Source of the DNA: Nostoc sp. FACHB-280 | Lineage (GTDB): Bacteria > Cyanobacteriota > Cyanobacteriia > Cyanobacteriales > Nostocaceae | Length of the DNA stretch: 64,000 nt | Assembly (NCBI RefSeq): GCF_014697615.1 | Contig: NZ_JACJSD010000033.1 | Location: 1 to 64,000, forward strand | Reading direction: 5' to 3' | Part shown: one piece after another, positions 14,933-20,948 of the stretch | Numbering within the stretch: position 1 is the stretch's first letter | Layout: each line of letters begins with the position of its first letter | Translations under genes and position numbers: made by a program | Notes under the pieces: generated by a model | What the model saw: the letters and a program-made list of their open reading frames with translations, nothing else | Told to the model about the DNA's origin: nothing | Database searches by the model: none

Positions 14933-15001
14933 GGAGAGGTGGTGGAGTGGCTGATTCAAGTTGAATTAAACCAGTCCACGGGGTAATTACCCATCTCTCC
15001 T
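14933..15001 (+). pseudogene. Degenerate tRNA-Ser-like remnant without a T arm
   Basis: It starts like tRNA-Ser(GCT) (GGAGAGGTGGTGGAGTGGCT) and ends with the matching acceptor TCTCTCC. A GGGTAATTACCC hairpin like the Ser variable arm is present, but there is no TTCAAAT T arm and no readable anticodon arm. It is probably a decayed duplicate of the adjacent tRNA-Ser. Confidence 0.6.
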
Positions 15002-15007
15002 TCTTAT

Positions 15008-15081
15008 CCCCTGGTAGCTCAGTTGGTAGTAGCGCCTGTCTGAAGAACAGGAGGTCGTCGGTTCGATTCCGACCTGGGGGG
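15008..15081 (+). tRNA. trnF-GAA: tRNA-Phe(GAA)
   Basis: Anticodon CCTGT-CTGAAGA-ACAGG, T arm GTCGG-TTCGATT-CCGAC. The acceptor CCCCTGG/CTGGGGG uses G-T pairs at two positions, and the discriminator is G rather than the usual A. Confidence 0.85.
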
Positions 15082-15087
15082 CTGCGT

Positions 15088-15160
15088 TGCCTCGTAGCTC
15101 AGTGGTAGTAGCGATCGCCTGTTAAGCGAAAGGTCGCAGGTTCGATACCTGCCGAGGCAG
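15088..15160 (+). tRNA. trnN-GUU: tRNA-Asn(GTT), CCA encoded
   Basis: Acceptor TGCCTCG/CGAGGCA, loop CTGTTAA, T arm GCAGG-TTCGATA-CCTGC, discriminator G followed by genomic CCA. A HIP1 octamer overlaps the anticodon stem. Confidence 0.92.
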
Positions 15161-15168
15161 CCATTCAT

Positions 15169-15241
15169 TGCCGGGTGGACGAATTGGAAAGTCGCATCGC
15201 TCTGAACGATGAGGTTGCAGGTTCAAACCCTGCCCTGGCAA
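15169..15241 (+). tRNA. trnQ-CUG: tRNA-Gln(CTG)
   Basis: Acceptor TGCCGGG/CCTGGCA, anticodon CATCG-CTCTGAA-CGATG, T arm GCAGG-TTCAAAC-CCTGC, discriminator A. No CCA encoded. Confidence 0.9.
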
Positions 15242-15244
15242 TAA

Positions 15245-15317
15245 AGCCCTGTGGTGTAATTGGCAACATCCCGCCCTTTGAAGGCGAAGATTCCAGGTTC
15301 GACCCCTGGCAGGGCTG
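15245..15317 (+). tRNA. trnQ-UUG: tRNA-Gln(TTG), CCA encoded
   Basis: Acceptor AGCCCTG/CAGGGCT, loop CTTTGAA, T arm CCAGG-TTCGACC-CCTGG, discriminator G then genomic CCA. Confidence 0.91.
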
Positions 15318-15326
15318 CCAAATTTT

Positions 15327-15400
15327 GCTCTTGTAGCCCAATTGGAAGAGGCTGCCGTCTCAAAAACGGTATGTTGTGGGTTCAAATCCCACCAAGAGTA
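15327..15400 (+). tRNA. trnL-CAA: tRNA-Leu(CAA) with short variable arm, CCA encoded
   Basis: Acceptor GCTCTTG/CAAGAGT, anticodon GCCGT-CTCAAAA-ACGGT, T arm GTGGG-TTCAAAT-CCCAC. The variable region is only five bases (ATGTT), whereas bacterial tRNA-Leu normally has a long class II arm. Discriminator A73, the main leucine identity base, is present and CCA follows. Confidence 0.88.
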
Positions 15401-15409
15401 CCAAAACTG

Positions 15410-15485
15410 GCTCCTGTAGCCCAACTGGAAGAGGCGGCAGACTTAAAATCTGTTAATTGTGTGGGTTCAACTCCCACCAGGAGTA
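15410..15485 (+). tRNA. trnL-UAA: tRNA-Leu(TAA) with short variable arm, CCA encoded
   Basis: Acceptor GCTCCTG/CAGGAGT, anticodon GCAGA-CTTAAAA-TCTGT, T arm GTGGG-TTCAACT-CCCAC, seven-base variable region, discriminator A then CCA. The D arm is nearly the same as in the CAA gene. It has no group I intron, unlike the usual cyanobacterial trnL-UAA. Confidence 0.88.
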
Positions 15486-15489
15486 CCAA

Positions 15490-15563
15490 CGGGATGTGGC
15501 GCAACTTGGTAGCGCGGCAGCTTTGGGAGCTGAAGGTTGCAGGTTCAAATCCTGCCATCCCGA
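15490..15563 (+). tRNA. trnP-UGG: tRNA-Pro(TGG)
   Basis: Acceptor CGGGATG/CATCCCG, loop TTTGGGA, T arm GCAGG-TTCAAAT-CCTGC, discriminator A. No CCA encoded. Confidence 0.93.
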
Positions 15564-15566
15564 TAT

Positions 15567-15665
15567 GCCCCTGTGACGGAACGGCATACGTGCTGGAATC
15601 AGAGTCCAGATTTTACAGCTACCCTTCGGGAAGCCGCTTCGCGTCTACAAATCCTGTCAGGGGTA
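15567..15665 (+). tRNA. trnL-CAG: tRNA-Leu(CAG), short variable arm, interrupted in the T arm
   Basis: Acceptor GCCCCTG/CAGGGGT, anticodon CTGGA-ATCAGAG-TCCAG, five-base variable region and discriminator A. The T arm is broken: ACAG and CAAATCCTGT are separated by 29 foreign bases where three (GTT) are expected. Without them the gene would be 73 bases. It is probably non-functional unless the insert is tolerated as a T-loop extension. Confidence 0.8.
15619..15647. mobile_element. Small dispersed repeat inserted in tRNA-Leu(CAG)
   Basis: 29 bases containing CCCTTCGGG and GAAGCCGCTTC, both able to form tiny hairpins, replace the T-loop start of the tRNA. The sequence resembles the very small dispersed repeats (SDR type) known from Nostoc genomes. 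A fragment of the same repeat, TAGACGCAAAGCGG, occurs in the opposite orientation at 48349-48362. Confidence 0.7.
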
Positions 15666-15669
15666 CTAA

Positions 15670-15743
15670 GCTCCCGTGGCGGAACGGAAGACGCACTAGA
15701 CCGAGGATCTAGTTTTTTGCAGGTTCGACTCCTGTCGGGAGTA
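15670..15743 (+). tRNA. trnL-GAG: tRNA-Leu(GAG) with short variable arm, CCA encoded
   Basis: Acceptor GCTCCCG/CGGGAGT, anticodon CTAGA-CCGAGGA-TCTAG (C33 in place of the usual T33), T arm GCAGG-TTCGACT-CCTGT, six-base variable region, discriminator A then CCA. The D arm TGGCGGAACGGAAGACGC is very close to canonical bacterial tRNA-Leu, which supports a leucine origin. Confidence 0.85.
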
Positions 15744-15758
15744 CCAAAATCAAAGTAT

Positions 15759-15832
15759 GCCCTTGTAGCCCAACCGGAAGAGGCGCTTCGCTTAGAACGA
15801 GGAGGTTACTGGTTCAAATCCAGTCAGGGGCA
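15759..15832 (+). tRNA. trnL-UAG: tRNA-Leu(TAG) with short variable arm
   Basis: Acceptor GCCCTTG/CAGGGGC, anticodon CTTCG-CTTAGAA-CGAGG, T arm ACTGG-TTCAAAT-CCAGT, five-base variable region, discriminator A. It belongs with the CAA/TAA subgroup by its D arm (TAGCCCAA..GGAAGAGGC). No CCA encoded. Confidence 0.87.
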
Positions 15833-15841
15833 TTGGTGAAA

Positions 15842-15915
15842 TGCGGGGATGGAGCAAGAGTGGCTCAGAGGTCTCATAAGCCTCATATCAGCAGGTGCAA
15901 CTCCTGCCCCCGTCA
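15842..15915 (+). tRNA. trnM-CAU: tRNA-Met(CAT), initiator-like, CCA encoded
   Basis: Anticodon GAGGT-CTCATAA-GCCTC, T arm GCAGG-TGCAACT-CCTGC, acceptor TGCGGGG/CCCCGTC with a 1-72 mismatch (T-C) like the unpaired end of initiator tRNAs. It lacks the three G-C pairs expected in an initiator anticodon stem. Discriminator A then CCA. Confidence 0.8.
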
Positions 15916-15924
15916 CCAAATAAG

Positions 15925-15985
15925 GCAAAAGTAAAAATTTAAAAGGCAAAAGTCAAGAAAAAGACAATCTTTTTACTTTTTCACA
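15925..15985. repeat. Degenerate AGTAAAA/GGCAAAA repeat in the array spacer
   Basis: AT-rich short repeats (AGTAAAA, AGGCAAAA) fill the spacer between tRNA-Met and tRNA-Thr; a related stretch recurs at 16314-16386. Confidence 0.5.
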
Positions 15986-15988
15986 AGT

Positions 15989-16061
15989 GCTGGTGTAGCT
16001 CAATTGGCAGAGCAACTGACTTGTAATCAGTAGGTTGCAGGTTCAACTCCTGTCACCAGCT
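15989..16061 (+). tRNA. trnT-UGU: tRNA-Thr(TGT), CCA encoded
   Basis: Acceptor GCTGGTG/CACCAGC, anticodon ACTGA-CTTGTAA-TCAGT, T arm GCAGG-TTCAACT-CCTGT, discriminator T followed by genomic CCA. Confidence 0.95.
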
Positions 16062-16073
16062 CCAGAATGAAGT

Positions 16074-16144
16074 GCGATCGTGGTGTAACGGCAGCATCAG
16101 AGTCTTCCAAACTCACGGTACGAGTTCGAGTCTCGTCGATCGCT
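16074..16144 (+). tRNA. trnG-UCC: tRNA-Gly(TCC)
   Basis: Acceptor GCGATCG/CGATCGC (self-complementary with HIP1-like sequence), loop CTTCCAA, T arm ACGAG-TTCGAGT-CTCGT, discriminator T. Confidence 0.93.
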
Positions 16145-16149
16145 TGCGT

Positions 16150-16221
16150 AGTCCTGTAGTTCAAAGGTAGAGCAATTGCCTTACAAGCAATAAGTTGCGG
16201 GTTCAAATCCTGCCAGGACTA
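16150..16221 (+). tRNA. trnV-UAC: tRNA-Val(TAC), CCA encoded
   Basis: Acceptor AGTCCTG/CAGGACT, anticodon ATTGC-CTTACAA-GCAAT, T arm GCGGG-TTCAAAT-CCTGC, discriminator A then CCA. Confidence 0.95.
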
Positions 16222-16230
16222 CCAATTATT

Positions 16231-16304
16231 GGGAGTGTAGCTCAATTGAAGAGAGCATCGAGCTTCTAACTCGAAGGTTGTAGGTTTGAGTCCTACCACT
16301 CTCG
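16231..16304 (+). tRNA. trnR-UCU: tRNA-Arg(TCT)
   Basis: Acceptor GGGAGTG/CACTCTC, anticodon TCGAG-CTTCTAA-CTCGA, T arm GTAGG-TTTGAGT-CCTAC (T loop TTTGAGT is slightly off consensus), discriminator G. Confidence 0.93.
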
Positions 16305-16313
16305 CCTGAATAA

Positions 16314-16386
16314 GTCAAAAGTAAAAAGTTAAAAGGCAAAAGAAGAATTTAACTTTTACTTTTTACTTTACACTTTTTACTTTTTT
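16314..16386. repeat. Inverted AGTAAAA/TTTTACT repeat in the array spacer
   Basis: AGTCAAAAGTAAAAAG on the left is mirrored by TTTTACTTTTTACTTT on the right, forming an AT-rich long stem in the spacer between tRNA-Arg and tRNA-Ala. It could act as a processing or pausing element. Confidence 0.5.
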
Positions 16387-16389
16387 GAT

Positions 16390-16463
16390 GGGGTCATAGC
16401 TCAAATGGCTAGAGCGCCTGCCTTGCAAGCAGGAGGTTATGGGTTCAATTCCCATTGATTCCA
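16390..16463 (+). tRNA. trnA-UGC: tRNA-Ala(TGC)
   Basis: Acceptor GGGGTCA/TGATTCC with two G-T pairs, anticodon CCTGC-CTTGCAA-GCAGG, T arm ATGGG-TTCAATT-CCCAT, discriminator A. Confidence 0.93.
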
Positions 16464-16468
16464 TTGAT

Positions 16469-16543
16469 GGTGTCTGAAGCCAAAGCGGTCGAGGCGCTGG
16501 TTTGTGGAACCAGTCATAGCGGGTTCAAGCCCCGTCGGACACC
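16469..16543 (+). tRNA. trnH-GUG: tRNA-His(GTG)
   Basis: Anticodon CTGGT-TTGTGGA-ACCAG. The extra 5' G(-1) is encoded and pairs with discriminator C73, the histidine identity pair. T arm GCGGG-TTCAAGC-CCCGT. Confidence 0.95.
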
Positions 16544-16550
16544 CCTGAAT

Positions 16551-16633
16551 GGAAGATGCCGCTAAATGGTTGGCAACCGGTCTTGAAAACCGGGGTGGGG
16601 TAACACCCAGGAGTTCGATTCTTCCATCTTCCG
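16551..16633 (+). tRNA. trnS-UGA: tRNA-Ser(TGA)
   Basis: Acceptor GGAAGAT/ATCTTCC, anticodon CCGGT-CTTGAAA-ACCGG, long variable arm GGTG..CACC, discriminator G. A class II tRNA with a full arm. The T loop TTCGATT is normal. Confidence 0.92.
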
Positions 16634-16637
16634 CCTT

Positions 16638-16709
16638 CCACCTGAAGCCGAAAAGTGAGGCGCTGTGCTGATAACACAGTTATAGGAGGGGCAGTACCTC
16701 CCTGGTGGA
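16638..16709 (+). tRNA. trnI-GAU: tRNA-Ile(GAT) with abnormal T loop
   Basis: Anticodon CTGTG-CTGATAA-CACAG is perfect. The acceptor CCACCTG/CTGGTGG has one T-T mismatch, and the T arm GGAGG-GGCAGTA-CCTCC lacks the conserved TTC of the T loop. Function is uncertain. Confidence 0.8.
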
Positions 16710-16733
16710 TTTTACTTCCCACTCCTTATTCCT

Positions 16734-16805
16734 GGGTGGTTGGCATAGCGGCTGTGCAACGGGCTTTTAATCCGTCATAGAGAGGTTCGACTCCTCTACC
16801 ACCCA
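16734..16805 (+). tRNA. trnK-UUU: tRNA-Lys(TTT), last gene of the array
   Basis: Acceptor GGGTGGT/ACCACCC, loop CTTTTAA, T arm AGAGG-TTCGACT-CCTCT, discriminator A. The convergent TPR gene ends 17 bases further on, so the array ends here. Confidence 0.95.
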
Positions 16806-16821
16806 TTTTCAAAACTAACTT

Positions 16822-17847
16822 CTATAAGAGAGAGTCTATGTGCTGCTGTACTTTCTGTAAGAGTGGCTGAGACTCGATTTGCTGAGATAATTCATGGGCA
16901 TTTTGGTAGCAAGATAGGGCTTTTCTTTTGCGTTTTGTTGAGGCGTACAAACTGCCCATATTTAGTAAAGTCGAAATTTCTCCCAAGCGATCGCCTAATT
17001 TTTGATAAATTGCGATCGCTTGTTTATAAAATTTCATCGCCTGCCAGTTATTACCCAAAACACTGTAGGTATAACCAATATTATTTAAGGTTGTGGCTTC
17101 ACCAGAAATATCTTTCAGGGCGCGACGCGATAAAAGTACTTGATAGTAAATTAGCAGTGCTTGTTTAGGTTGCCCTAAATCACTGTAAACAGAAGCAAGA
17201 TTATTCATTGTGGTTGCTTCACCCACCAAATTTTTCACGGCTCGTTGAATAGAAAGTGCTTCCTGCAAATATTCTAGAGCTTGCCCATGTTTGCCTAAAA
17301 CACTGTAAGCAAACCCAAGACCATTTAATGTTGCTGCTTCACCAGAAAAATCGCCTATAAATCGCCGCATTGAGAGAATTTGGTGTTGTAGCAACAGTGC
17401 GCGTTTTGGTTCTCCCAATTTAGTGTAAATTAGTGCCACATCATTGAGCGTGGAAATTTCACCTTGAGTATCTTGCAATCTTCTAAAGATATCTAAGGCT
17501 TGATCTAAATATTTCAATGCTTGCGAAAACTTTCCCAGACGGCTGTAAGTAGAACCAAGATTACTGAGTGCGGTGGCTTCGGCGCTGGCGTTACCTATCT
17601 CTTGAGCAACCAAAAGCGCCTGCTCAAAACACTCTAATGCTTTTTGAGGCTGCCAGCAACCAAGGTGAGCTAAACCGAGGTCGTTTAACGTGTAACCCTC
17701 TTTGGCTCGATCAGAAATTGCTCTAGCTAATTCTAGATTTTTTGTTGCCAAAGCAAGTGATTCTTGAAGTTTCCCTTCCTGGTAGTAGCGGGTTGCTTGA
17801 TCTCGACGTTGTTTCCACTCTTGGACTGGATTGATTGATTGCGTCAT
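16822..17847 (-). CDS. Tetratricopeptide repeat protein
   Basis: 341 residues made almost wholly of about seven 40-residue TPR units of the tandem type with LGxxYSxLGxxxQALxYxxQAL patterns (for example GEATTMNNLASVYSDLGQPKQALLIYYQ), as in the kinesin-light-chain-like TPR_12 group. Repeats run from about residue 15 to 335. No signal peptide, membrane helix or effector domain is attached, so it is likely a cytoplasmic protein-protein scaffold. It converges on the tRNA array, its stop lying 17 bases past tRNA-Lys. The partner is unknown. Confidence 0.88.
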   Translation of the reverse strand: MTQSINPVQEWKQRRDQATRYYQEGKLQESLALATKNLELARAISDRAKEGYTLNDLGLAHLGCWQPQKALECFEQALLVAQEIGNASAEATALSNLGSTYSRLGKFSQALKYLDQALDIFRRLQDTQGEISTLNDVALIYTKLGEPKRALLLQHQILSMRRFIGDFSGEAATLNGLGFAYSVLGKHGQALEYLQEALSIQRAVKNLVGEATTMNNLASVYSDLGQPKQALLIYYQVLLSRRALKDISGEATTLNNIGYTYSVLGNNWQAMKFYKQAIAIYQKLGDRLGEISTLLNMGSLYASTKRKRKALSCYQNAHELSQQIESQPLLQKVQQHIDSLL

Positions 17848-18490
17848 TTGACCTCAGTTACACCAAAGAAAAATTAGGCAGACTGACTTTGAGCCAACAT
17901 CCCTAAGACATAAATTTGCTTAGGTTGCCCAAAATAATGTTAAACCTTATTTTCTACCTTGAGATATAGGATGTAAATAGTAAATTGTGTTATGTTTTTC
18001 TACTAAACTAACTAATTGCTACGAATTTATAAGATAATCGGTTATTTTTTATAGCTTATACTTGTAAAGTCATATTCTTAGTAACCGGAGAAGTTGTTTT
18101 TGCGAAAATCTGAAAAATTAGGAGATTTTTAGGTAATTTTAAGACGTGTTTCTTTCAGATTTTATGTAAAGTAAATTTTGTATTTTTGTTACGAAATATG
18201 ACAATTCCAGGCTAAATCAAAGGATTGTTACTAAGCCTTGAAGAGATATAGCATTCCTATTTGATAGATGAACTAAAGAGAATAGAGACAAGGAAAAATG
18301 AGGATAAACCATTTAGAATGGCTATATTTACCTAGAGCATAAGATTAAATTTGCTGTAGATAACACTTAGTCCACATTGCCGCTTAAATGCTTTTATATA
18401 CGGTATAAAAAAATTCAATGTTTATTTGGCTGATAAATAGGGAATTTTAAAACTAGTAGGTTATGACCTTGATGTTCCCTTTTATTACTT
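17848..18490. other. Intergenic region between divergent genes, nothing recognised
   Basis: About 640 AT-rich bases between the TPR gene (minus) and the membrane-protein gene (plus). No tRNA, repeat array or clear promoter pair was recognised. Confidence 0.4.
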
Positions 18491-19660
18491 ATGAAAAAGC
18501 CAAAGTCTCTGGATTTTAGCAAAGAGCAACAGAATAATTCTCCTTGGCCTATATGGTTTCCTTATCCCAGTTCTTGGCTAAAAGCGTTGATTTTAGCCAT
18601 ATTTTTACGAGTTATTATCTTTATAGTCGAAAAAGCTGGAATGGTAAGTTACCGTGTAACTTATTTAACCGGAAGTATAGAATTATTTGTTGTCCTCTAT
18701 ATATTAATCATTCTCTCTCCTATTCCAGTCATTGCTTTTACCCACCATTTTTTACATTTATTCCTTGGTTCTTTTCTTTCTCAAATTCAAGCTCCAGAAA
18801 TAGGTAAACCAAGAGGTTTATTACCAGGATTAATGAGTTGGTGGGAAGGTTTGTACGGCTGGCTGGTGATTATTATTGCTGGTTTAACAGCATTTCTTTT
18901 GACTACTTTTTTTCTGCCTATATTTGATATTAGTTACAATCAACCTATCATTTACTATACGGAGTATCAAAGAACAATTATAGGAATATTCGGGATTTTT
19001 TATATTTCTATTTCTTCTGTAATATATCATGTCGAACACTTGGTTAAACTCAGATATATATCAGTTTATTCTCTCAATAAAGAAGCAATTAAAGATGAAA
19101 AAAGTACTGATTCAGAAATCAATATAGAGTTTAATAAATTACGAAATGAAATGGGAGTATACGCAACTTCATCCAAGATAAACCCTAAAACTGAGCCAAA
19201 ATTCAATCAAGTCAACAAGCAAAAATTTTGGAATCTAAAGCAAAAAAAGTGGCTTTGGATATTAATTCCATCAATAATTGCAGCTTTATGTTTAATAATC
19301 AAATTACTAAATATTCAAAATAAGATTATATTGTCTACTTCCTCGAACAATCAATCACCAACTTTATCAATAACATCTCAGCCAACAACGACACCAGTTG
19401 ATTCACAGTTGCCTATAGTATCACCTCAACCAGATAATTTTCGTGAGGCTGTGAATCAAGCGATTAGTGCTGCTAATCTGACGCAATCAGCTAAATCTCC
19501 AACAGAATGGCAAAACATTGTTAAACAATGGGAAACTGCTATATCGTTGATGCAATCAGTACCTTCATCTAGTCCGAATTATGCACTAGCACAGCAAAAG
19601 ATTGTTGAATATCAGCGTAATCTTAGCTATGCTCAAAAAAATGTGACTAGTATTAAGTGA
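18491..19660 (+). CDS. Membrane protein of unknown function with C-terminal helical repeat region
   Basis: 389 residues. Four hydrophobic helices lie in the first half (about 30-50, 60-90, 118-143 and 152-177), including a conserved-looking FTHHFLHLFLGSF segment. A fifth helix is near 253-272. The periplasmic C-terminal part has a Ser/Thr/Pro/Gln linker and then an alpha-helical stretch with WQNIVKQWETAISLMQSVP and SSPNYALAQQKIVEYQRNL, a motif pair I recall as frequent at the ends of cyanobacterial exported or membrane proteins. The family is not recognised by name. It is transcribed alone and converges on the methyltransferase gene. Confidence 0.65.
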   Translation: MKKPKSLDFSKEQQNNSPWPIWFPYPSSWLKALILAIFLRVIIFIVEKAGMVSYRVTYLTGSIELFVVLYILIILSPIPVIAFTHHFLHLFLGSFLSQIQAPEIGKPRGLLPGLMSWWEGLYGWLVIIIAGLTAFLLTTFFLPIFDISYNQPIIYYTEYQRTIIGIFGIFYISISSVIYHVEHLVKLRYISVYSLNKEAIKDEKSTDSEINIEFNKLRNEMGVYATSSKINPKTEPKFNQVNKQKFWNLKQKKWLWILIPSIIAALCLIIKLLNIQNKIILSTSSNNQSPTLSITSQPTTTPVDSQLPIVSPQPDNFREAVNQAISAANLTQSAKSPTEWQNIVKQWETAISLMQSVPSSSPNYALAQQKIVEYQRNLSYAQKNVTSIK

Positions 19661-19700
19661 TGCGATCGCAAAAAATGTAACTTGATTTTTATCTGAATAT

Positions 19701-20948
19701 TTAATTCTTTAAATAACGTTGTGTAGCTTGCAATATCTTCAATTGCAATAGCTTTTCATCTCCTAGCTGCTGTGAAAACTTGGGTTTGATGGGGATGACG
19801 TTGAGAGTACGAATAATCTCAGTAGCAACAGCTTTGGCTAAGAGTGGGGGTACAGAATTACCGACTTGGCGAAAACCATGCCATTTAGTGACGTGAAATC
19901 GAAACCAGTCTGGGTAAGAATGGAGGCGTGCGGCTTCTCTGACGGTGATACAACGGGGTGTATGTGGATGAATTGGTCGGGGAGACGTGAAAGAACCCCT
20001 GTATCTATCTGTTCCGGCGCGTAAGGTATTGCAGACACCAGCCGGATGCAGTTTATGAAAACGGCTAATGGGTTCTCTTTCACCTTGGGGAGTTTCTTGA
20101 AAACGTTGAATGGTTGTGGGTGTGTGTTGAGTGCGGAAACTAGAAGAGAGAATGCGGGCATCGAATTGGCGATCGCAGCTATAATCATCTGCTAAATTAT
20201 TAATACCGCGCAGTATCAAGGCATAATCACTAGGTTTGCCATAATCAGCAAATACCCAATCTTTTTCTAATAACTCTGCATAATTTTCTACTTCTGGGAG
20301 ATCACCAATTGCATCCCACACTGTCGGACTCAGTGGTAAAGCATTTTGTGATGTTGACTGATTTGGCTTGGCTATTTGGGTAATTGGTTGGGGATACTTT
20401 GGTAAGTTGACATCTCCTCTCGCGCCTAACAGAAATAATCGCTCACGGGATTGTGGTACACCATAGTGAGCAGCATTCAGAATTTGATAATTTTCTTCTA
20501 CTTGATAACCGTGAGTTTGAAACTCACTAATTAAACTTTTCAGAATTTGTTTGTGTTCGCCAACGGTTATACCGCGAACATTTTCCATCACAAAGTATTT
20601 CGGTTGTAGTTCTAACACCAACCGATGAAAGTGAAATACTAGAGAGTTGCGTGGGTCATCAAAAACCCGTTTCCCCATGAGGGAAAAGCCTTGACAGGGA
20701 CTACCACAAATCACCGCATCAATTTCACGATTGCCAATTTTGGAACGTTTGCGAATTTCTTTTCCTGTAGTATCTTCTACGCTTTTACAAAAAACTGTAC
20801 ACCCCGGAAAGTTAAATTCGTGAGTGGCGCAGTGGATAGGATCAATTTCAACGGCAGCCAATACATCAAAGCCAGCTTGTTCAAAGCCAAGGGTCATACC
20901 ACCTGCGCCTGCGAACAAATCAACTGCGATTGGTCGTCGTTTTCTCAT
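19701..20948 (-). CDS. DNA (cytosine-5) methyltransferase, solitary
   Basis: 415 residues with the ordered m5C methyltransferase motifs: I DLFAGAGGMTLGFEQAGF (residues 9-26), IV with the catalytic GSPCQGFS (Cys near 79), VI YFVMENVRG, VIII QSRERLFLLGARG, then the target-recognition region (about 200-330) and X FRQVGNSVPPLLA near 365. No restriction endonuclease gene is adjacent, so it looks like an orphan. Orphan enzymes of cyanobacteria such as M.Ssp6803I modify CGATCG, the core of HIP1; this protein may be of that kind, but the recognition site cannot be read from sequence. It converges on the membrane-protein gene. Confidence 0.92.
   Translation of the reverse strand: MRKRRPIAVDLFAGAGGMTLGFEQAGFDVLAAVEIDPIHCATHEFNFPGCTVFCKSVEDTTGKEIRKRSKIGNREIDAVICGSPCQGFSLMGKRVFDDPRNSLVFHFHRLVLELQPKYFVMENVRGITVGEHKQILKSLISEFQTHGYQVEENYQILNAAHYGVPQSRERLFLLGARGDVNLPKYPQPITQIAKPNQSTSQNALPLSPTVWDAIGDLPEVENYAELLEKDWVFADYGKPSDYALILRGINNLADDYSCDRQFDARILSSSFRTQHTPTTIQRFQETPQGEREPISRFHKLHPAGVCNTLRAGTDRYRGSFTSPRPIHPHTPRCITVREAARLHSYPDWFRFHVTKWHGFRQVGNSVPPLLAKAVATEIIRTLNVIPIKPKFSQQLGDEKLLQLKILQATQRYLKN

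Noticed and set aside
15122-15839. 100- to 150-codon ORFs on both strands across the tRNA array
   Set aside because: They consist of tRNA genes read through, for example QVQILPSRY and SNWATRA, and are known artefacts of tRNA clusters.
13555-16805. CRISPR array as an explanation for the repeated pattern
   Set aside because: The repeated GGTTCAAATC motif is the T arm of tRNAs. Unit lengths and sequences differ, and no cas genes are nearby.
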